Below are positions 4,988 to 8,225 of a DNA stretch of 8,225 nt, piece by piece. A program made the position numbers and the translations under genes. The DNA lies in assembly GCA_903911165.1 (NCBI GenBank), contig CAIWCQ010000482.1, positions 1 through 8,225 on the forward strand. The letters are read 5' to 3'. Source of the DNA: an uncultured Actinomycetes bacterium (lineage in GTDB: Bacteria; Actinomycetota; Actinomycetes; Mycobacteriales; Mycobacteriaceae). The notes under the pieces are model-generated. The model was not told the origin of the DNA and did not search any database. It saw nothing but the letters and a program-made list of their open reading frames with translations. Numbering within the stretch: the first letter of the stretch is position 1; every line of letters begins with the position of its first letter.

Positions 4988-6142
4988 ATGTCTGATCCGT
5001 CGTTCGATGTCTTCCAATTGCCCGAGGTGCACGAGGAGTTGCGCGCCGCGATCAGGGCGCTGGCAGAGAAGGAGATCGAGCCTTACGCCGCCGCGGTCGA
5101 CGAGGATGCGCGTTTCCCGCAGGAGGCCCTCGACGCGCTCAACGCCTCGGGCTTCAATGCGGTGCACGTGCCCGAGGAATACGGCGGTCAGGGCGCGGAC
5201 TCGGTGGCGGCGTGCATCGTCATCGAGGAGGTCGCCCGCGTCGACGCCTCGGCCTCGCTGATTCCCGCCGTCAACAAACTGGGCACCATGGGGCTGATCC
5301 TGCGCGGCTCCGATGAGCTGAAGAAGAAGGTGCTCTCCGAGATCGCCGACGGCAAGATGGCCTCCTACGCGCTGTCGGAACGCGAAGCCGGCAGCGATGC
5401 CGCCGCGATGCGGACCCGCGCCAAGGCCGACGGCGACGGCTGGATCCTCAACGGCTCCAAGTGCTGGATCACCAACGGCGGCAAGTCCGCCTGGTACACC
5501 GTGATGGCGGTGACCGATCCCGACAAAGGCGCCAACGGGATCTCGGCGTTCATGGTTCACGAGGACGACGAGGGTTTCACGGTCGGACCTAAGGAGCGCA
5601 AGCTCGGGATCAAGGGTTCGCCGACCACCGAGTTGTACTTCGAGAACTGTCGAGTCCCCGGCGATCGCATCATCGGCGATCCCGGAACGGGTTTCAAGAC
5701 CGCACTGGCCACCCTTGACCACACCCGGCCCACCATCGGCGCCCAGGCGGTCGGTATCGCCCAGGGCGCACTCGACGCGGCGATCGCCTACACCAAGGAC
5801 CGCAAGCAGTTCGGCCGTCCGGTTGCCGACAACCAGGGTGTGCAGTTCATGCTCGCCGATATGGCGATGAAGACCGAGGCGGCACGGCTGATGGTGTACT
5901 CGGCCGCCGCCCGCGCCGAACGCGGCGAAGCCGACCTCGGGTTTATCTCCGCGGCATCGAAGTGTTTCGCCTCCGATGTCGCGATGGAGGTCACCACCGA
6001 CGCCGTCCAGTTGTTCGGCGGTGCCGGCTACACCGTCGACTATCCGGTGGAGCGGATGATGCGTGACGCCAAGATCACTCAGATCTATGAGGGCACCAAC
6101 CAGATTCAGCGGGTTGTGATGTCGCGCGCGCTGCTGCGCTAG
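4988..6142 (+). CDS. fadE25: Acyl-CoA dehydrogenase FadE25
   Basis: A 384-residue FAD-dependent acyl-CoA dehydrogenase of the short/branched-chain type, oxidising acyl-CoA to trans-2-enoyl-CoA in beta-oxidation and passing electrons to ETF. The N-terminal helical domain covers about 1-120. YALSEREAGSDAAAMRTRA (127-145) and WILNGSKCWITNGG (152-165) are the FAD/substrate motifs of the middle beta domain. The C-terminal domain has DRKQFGRPV (271-279), QLFGGAGY (341-348) and IYEGTNQIQR (366-375), where Glu368 is the expected catalytic base. Nothing essential is missing, and the length is that of the family. The start has AGGAGG 5 bases upstream. It lies downstream of purE with a 41-bp gap and its own candidate promoter. 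It converges on birA with 9 bp between the stops. Substrate chain length cannot be read from the sequence. Confidence 0.95.
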   Translation: MSDPSFDVFQLPEVHEELRAAIRALAEKEIEPYAAAVDEDARFPQEALDALNASGFNAVHVPEEYGGQGADSVAACIVIEEVARVDASASLIPAVNKLGTMGLILRGSDELKKKVLSEIADGKMASYALSEREAGSDAAAMRTRAKADGDGWILNGSKCWITNGGKSAWYTVMAVTDPDKGANGISAFMVHEDDEGFTVGPKERKLGIKGSPTTELYFENCRVPGDRIIGDPGTGFKTALATLDHTRPTIGAQAVGIAQGALDAAIAYTKDRKQFGRPVADNQGVQFMLADMAMKTEAARLMVYSAAARAERGEADLGFISAASKCFASDVAMEVTTDAVQLFGGAGYTVDYPVERMMRDAKITQIYEGTNQIQRVVMSRALLR

Positions 6143-6151
6143 TCCTCGGGT

Positions 6152-6970
6152 CTAATCTTCGGCTGGGCGCAGGTGGGTGATGTCGCCCGCCGAGACCGCC
6201 ACGATCTGCGATCCAGTGTCGATGTGAAGCTGGCCCAGTTCGTCGAGATCGGTTGCCGTGCCGACGATTTCGCGATCTCCCGGTAGGGTTGCGCGCACCC
6301 GATTGCCCAGCGTCACGCTTCTGCGGCGATAGTCGGCGACAAGGGTGGCATCCGGCCCGCCGGCTGAGCGCCAGCGGTCGATCCGAGCGGACAACTCGGC
6401 CAGCACTGCACCCAGCAGTGCGCTACGGTCCAGCATCGATGAACCCAACATGAGCAGTGACGTCGCACGTGGGTCCGGTGCCTCGTCGGGTTTCAGCGTC
6501 ACATTGAGGCCGAGACCAACCACGATCACCGGGTCGGGTGCCGCCACCTCGGCAAGGATGCCGCCAAGTTTTCCCTCGCCGACCAGAATGTCGTTGGGCC
6601 ACTTGAGGTTCGCGTCCACTCCAGTGGTGGCCCGGACGGCGTCGACCACGGCTACGCCGGTGAGCAGTGGTACCCAACCCCAGCCGGCCGCCGGTACGCC
6701 GGCTGCGCTGATTCCGACCGACAGCGCGATCTGGGACCGTGGCGGCGTGGACCAACTTCGCCCGTTGCGGCCGCGGCCGGCGCTCTGATGTTCTGCGATC
6801 AGCACCGCGCCGTCGATATCCTCACCTGCGCTGTGCCGGGCCAACAGGTCGGCGTTGGTGGATCCGGTGGTCTGGACCACGTCGAGATGTTTCAAAGCCC
6901 GGCCGGCACCGACGAGGTCGTGGCGTACACCGTCGACATCGAGTGCCGCACGGTATGGGATTTCGCTCAT
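6152..6970 (-). CDS. birA: Biotin-[acetyl-CoA carboxylase] ligase BirA, group I (no DNA-binding domain)
   Basis: From the ATG at 6970 the product is 272 residues. It activates biotin with ATP and attaches it to the conserved lysine of acyl-CoA carboxylase alpha subunits and pyruvate carboxylase. Motifs are TTGSTNADL (34-42), AGRGRNGRSW (64-73, the biotinyl-AMP loop), KWPNDILV (123-130, catalytic lysine 123) and GLGLNV (152-157). The small C-terminal domain follows from about 215 (SVTLGNRVRATLPG). There is no N-terminal helix-turn-helix domain, so it cannot act as the biotin repressor known in E. coli. ATG 6970 is preferred over the TTG at 6976 because a TAGGCT -10 box lies 7 nt upstream, consistent with a leaderless mRNA. 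It follows the AMP-binding-like gene by 24 bp on the same strand. In M. tuberculosis, birA instead lies beside accD5. Confidence 0.96.
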   Translation of the reverse strand: MSEIPYRAALDVDGVRHDLVGAGRALKHLDVVQTTGSTNADLLARHSAGEDIDGAVLIAEHQSAGRGRNGRSWSTPPRSQIALSVGISAAGVPAAGWGWVPLLTGVAVVDAVRATTGVDANLKWPNDILVGEGKLGGILAEVAAPDPVIVVGLGLNVTLKPDEAPDPRATSLLMLGSSMLDRSALLGAVLAELSARIDRWRSAGGPDATLVADYRRRSVTLGNRVRATLPGDREIVGTATDLDELGQLHIDTGSQIVAVSAGDITHLRPAED

Positions 6971-6977
6971 GGGCAAC

Positions 6978-6983
6978 AGCCTA
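6978..6983 (-). promoter_or_regulatory. Candidate -10 box of birA, leaderless
   Basis: Minus-strand TAGGCT, a good match to mycobacterial TANNNT, lies in the 24-bp gap after the AMP-binding-like gene. Seven bases (GTTGCCC) separate it from the birA ATG, so the start codon would be the first or second base of the mRNA. No Shine-Dalgarno sequence fits in the gap. The -35 region lies within the end of the upstream gene and has no clear match. Confidence 0.6.
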
Positions 6984-6994
6984 GGGAGGCCCGC

Positions 6995-7717
6995 TCAGTC
7001 CAGCGTCCGGGTGACTTTCTCGGTCACCCGGCGCCGGTCGAGCAGTGCGGGGTCCGGGTTGTTGACCTGGACCAGTGAGGCGCCCGCGGCGAACACCGCC
7101 AGCAGGTTGTCGACGATCTGCTGCGGAGCCGACCAGGGCTGCATCGACATCACCCGATCGGCGGCGGTGAGCCCGCGGGCTTGCGCGCTGCGTCGGGCGG
7201 CGTCGAGCACGACGTCGACGGAGCGGCCGTCGAGCGCCGGGCCGGGTGAGCGTTCCGGTGTCACCTGATCGCCGTGCACCCGCACCGCGGTGGCGTAGTC
7301 GGTGACGCCGATCGGTAGGTTGTCGGCCGGCTTGCCGAAGGGATCCAATGACAGCACCGCCACCTCGCCCATCTGACTGCCTTCCACCACGACGTCATCG
7401 GCTTCGGCCAGTCGGTCGGCGGTACACAGGGCAATGTCGGCGGCACCACTGCAGACGACTTCGGCACCGATCCACCACACCCCCAGCAGCACCGCCGCGG
7501 TCTGCCAGTGCGCGGGCAGCAGCACGGCCACCCGGGTGCCCGGCCCGGCGCCGAGTTCGTCACGCAGCAGGTTGGCGGTCTTGGCCGCCCAGTTCGCCAG
7601 CGTGACCGTCGACAGTTCGATCCGCTCACCGGTCGCGTCGTCATAGAAGGTGATGCGCGGGCCCATCGGGTTCGCGGAGAGCAACGGGGTCAACAGTGCG
7701 TCGGTCAGGTTGTCCAT
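6995..7717 (-). CDS. Short AMP-binding-like protein, TIGR03089 family (Rv3268 type)
   Basis: A 240-residue protein of an actinobacterial family that resembles the N-terminal part of adenylate-forming (acyl-CoA synthetase/AMP-binding) enzymes. Residues from about 19 (GPRITFYDDATGERIELS, LANWAAKTANLL, GTRVAVLLPAHWQTAAVLLGVWWIGAEVV) resemble the start of such enzymes. No TSGTTGxPK phosphate loop and no C-terminal adenylation core motifs are visible, so it is unlikely to be a complete ligase. From memory this family is also short in other mycobacteria (Rv3268, about 229 residues), so this is probably not a new deletion. The ATG at 7717 is preferred over the GTG at 7729 because it overlaps the LCP stop in a TGATG (one shared base), giving translational coupling. 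birA follows 24 bp downstream. Function is unknown. Confidence 0.85.
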   Translation of the reverse strand: MDNLTDALLTPLLSANPMGPRITFYDDATGERIELSTVTLANWAAKTANLLRDELGAGPGTRVAVLLPAHWQTAAVLLGVWWIGAEVVCSGAADIALCTADRLAEADDVVVEGSQMGEVAVLSLDPFGKPADNLPIGVTDYATAVRVHGDQVTPERSPGPALDGRSVDVVLDAARRSAQARGLTAADRVMSMQPWSAPQQIVDNLLAVFAAGASLVQVNNPDPALLDRRRVTEKVTRTLD

Positions 7718-8225
7718 CAGTTGACGCACTTGGGGTCATCTGACCCCGCCGTGATCACCGGCGACGGCGGCGGTGTGTCGGTGCCGTCAGAGGACTGCTG
7801 TTCGACCTCAGCCGCCGCCGTCGGCAGCGTGCCGTCGAGGCCCGACCCCGGCCCGGCGTAGTCGTCGGCGAGTACCACTCGCACGGTCCCGGACGGGATC
7901 GAGGCGTCTGCCACCACCGGCAGTCCACCGAGTTCCTTCGCGACCGCCACGGCACCGAGATCATCGTCGGTCGCGGCTTGAACCTGGGTTTCACTCACCT
8001 TGGTCTCATCGCCGTTGCCGACAGCACCGGTGCCGAATCCCATGGCGCTGAGTCGTTCCGACACTGCGCCGGCCAGTCCGTTGATATCGGTGTCGTTGAC
8101 GACATCGGTGGTGGTCTGATCGCGGGAGTAGGCGACCTTCTCGATTTTGCCGGCGGCCTGGTCCTGCAGCAGGCCGGACACCCATTCCTTCACTTGCGCA
8201 GGATCGAGGCGAACGACTGACTGCA
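7717..8225 (-). CDS. LytR-CpsA-Psr (LCP) protein, C-terminal LytR_C region (cut by window edge)
   Basis: The C-terminal 168 residues are visible; the LCP catalytic domain lies beyond base 8225. The segment TTDVVNDTDINGLAGAVSER (about 33-52 of the fragment), GFGTGAVG and GTVRVVLADDYAG match the LytR_C domain that follows the LCP domain in actinobacterial proteins. It is followed by a low-complexity Ser/Thr/Pro-rich acidic tail and a terminal CVN. Family knowledge: LCP enzymes in mycobacteria (Rv3267/Lcp1) are membrane-anchored and attach arabinogalactan to peptidoglycan; LytR_C lies outside the membrane. The stop shares one base with the next gene's ATG. Reading continues openly from the window edge to this stop. 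The identity rests on the domain pattern plus synteny with Rv3267-Rv3268. Confidence 0.88.
   Translation of the reverse strand, partial: QSVVRLDPAQVKEWVSGLLQDQAAGKIEKVAYSRDQTTTDVVNDTDINGLAGAVSERLSAMGFGTGAVGNGDETKVSETQVQAATDDDLGAVAVAKELGGLPVVADASIPSGTVRVVLADDYAGPGSGLDGTLPTAAAEVEQQSSDGTDTPPPSPVITAGSDDPKCVN

Noticed and set aside
4589..5722. A 377-codon open frame on the minus strand across purE and fadE25
   Set aside because: It lies wholly antisense to two strongly supported genes, has low-complexity Arg/Ala/Gly/His-rich composition with no recognisable domain, and is explained by the GC-rich codon bias that leaves antisense frames open.
6995..7717. Recent pseudogene interpretation of the short AMP-binding-like gene
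   Set aside because: The frame is intact, the start is coupled to the LCP stop, and short homologues of similar size are known in mycobacteria from memory.

Overview
This window reads as chromosomal DNA from a mycobacterium or a close mycolic-acid-producing relative. The composition is GC-rich with GC-rich third codon positions. The proteins match my recollection of the M. tuberculosis H37Rv block from Rv3267 to Rv3282 almost gene for gene (AccD5, AccE5, Maf, a PH-domain membrane protein, a GtrA-family protein, PurK, PurE, FadE25, BirA, a short AMP-binding-like protein and an LCP protein). Two gene-order and sequence differences argue against M. tuberculosis itself: birA is not beside accD5, and AccE5 lacks the long repetitive N-terminus. 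A non-tuberculous species is more likely. This is inference from memory, not a database comparison.

Layout. Positions 1-1958 (minus strand) hold accD5, accE5 and the first codons of maf, in transcription order; accD5 and accE5 overlap by 4 bases. From 1976 a two-transmembrane PH-domain protein runs on the plus strand, diverging from accD5 with start codons only 17 bp apart. It converges on a GtrA-family membrane protein (minus), and the shared 3' ends lie in a 24-bp tandem repeat at 2477-2548. After an 87-bp divergent spacer with an inverted repeat come purK, purE and fadE25 on the plus strand. fadE25 converges on birA (minus, 9-bp gap). Further right on the minus strand lie a short AMP-binding-like gene and the C-terminal part of an LCP (LytR-CpsA-Psr) protein that runs off the window. 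In transcription order the right-hand unit is LCP, AMP-binding-like, birA.

How the genes fit together. AccD5/AccE5 are the carboxyltransferase and epsilon subunits of an acyl-CoA (propionyl-CoA) carboxylase that makes methylmalonyl-CoA. BirA attaches the biotin that its AccA partner, not in this window, needs. PurK and PurE carry out consecutive steps of de novo purine synthesis. FadE25 is an acyl-CoA dehydrogenase. The LCP protein probably attaches arabinogalactan to peptidoglycan, and the GtrA protein is probably a polyprenyl-linked sugar or cell-wall membrane protein. The window is mostly core housekeeping and envelope metabolism. I see no prophage, CRISPR array, toxin-antitoxin pair, tRNA or IS element.

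The most interesting points are non-coding or junctional. A MIRU-like element sits in the purK-purE junction; it duplicates the overlapping stop/start and creates a 20-codon ORF that couples the two genes. A 24-bp tandem repeat carries the stop codons of both convergent genes. Several genes show a TANNNT -10 box 7-8 nt before the start codon, suggesting leaderless mRNAs. birA is relocated and inverted relative to the M. tuberculosis order.
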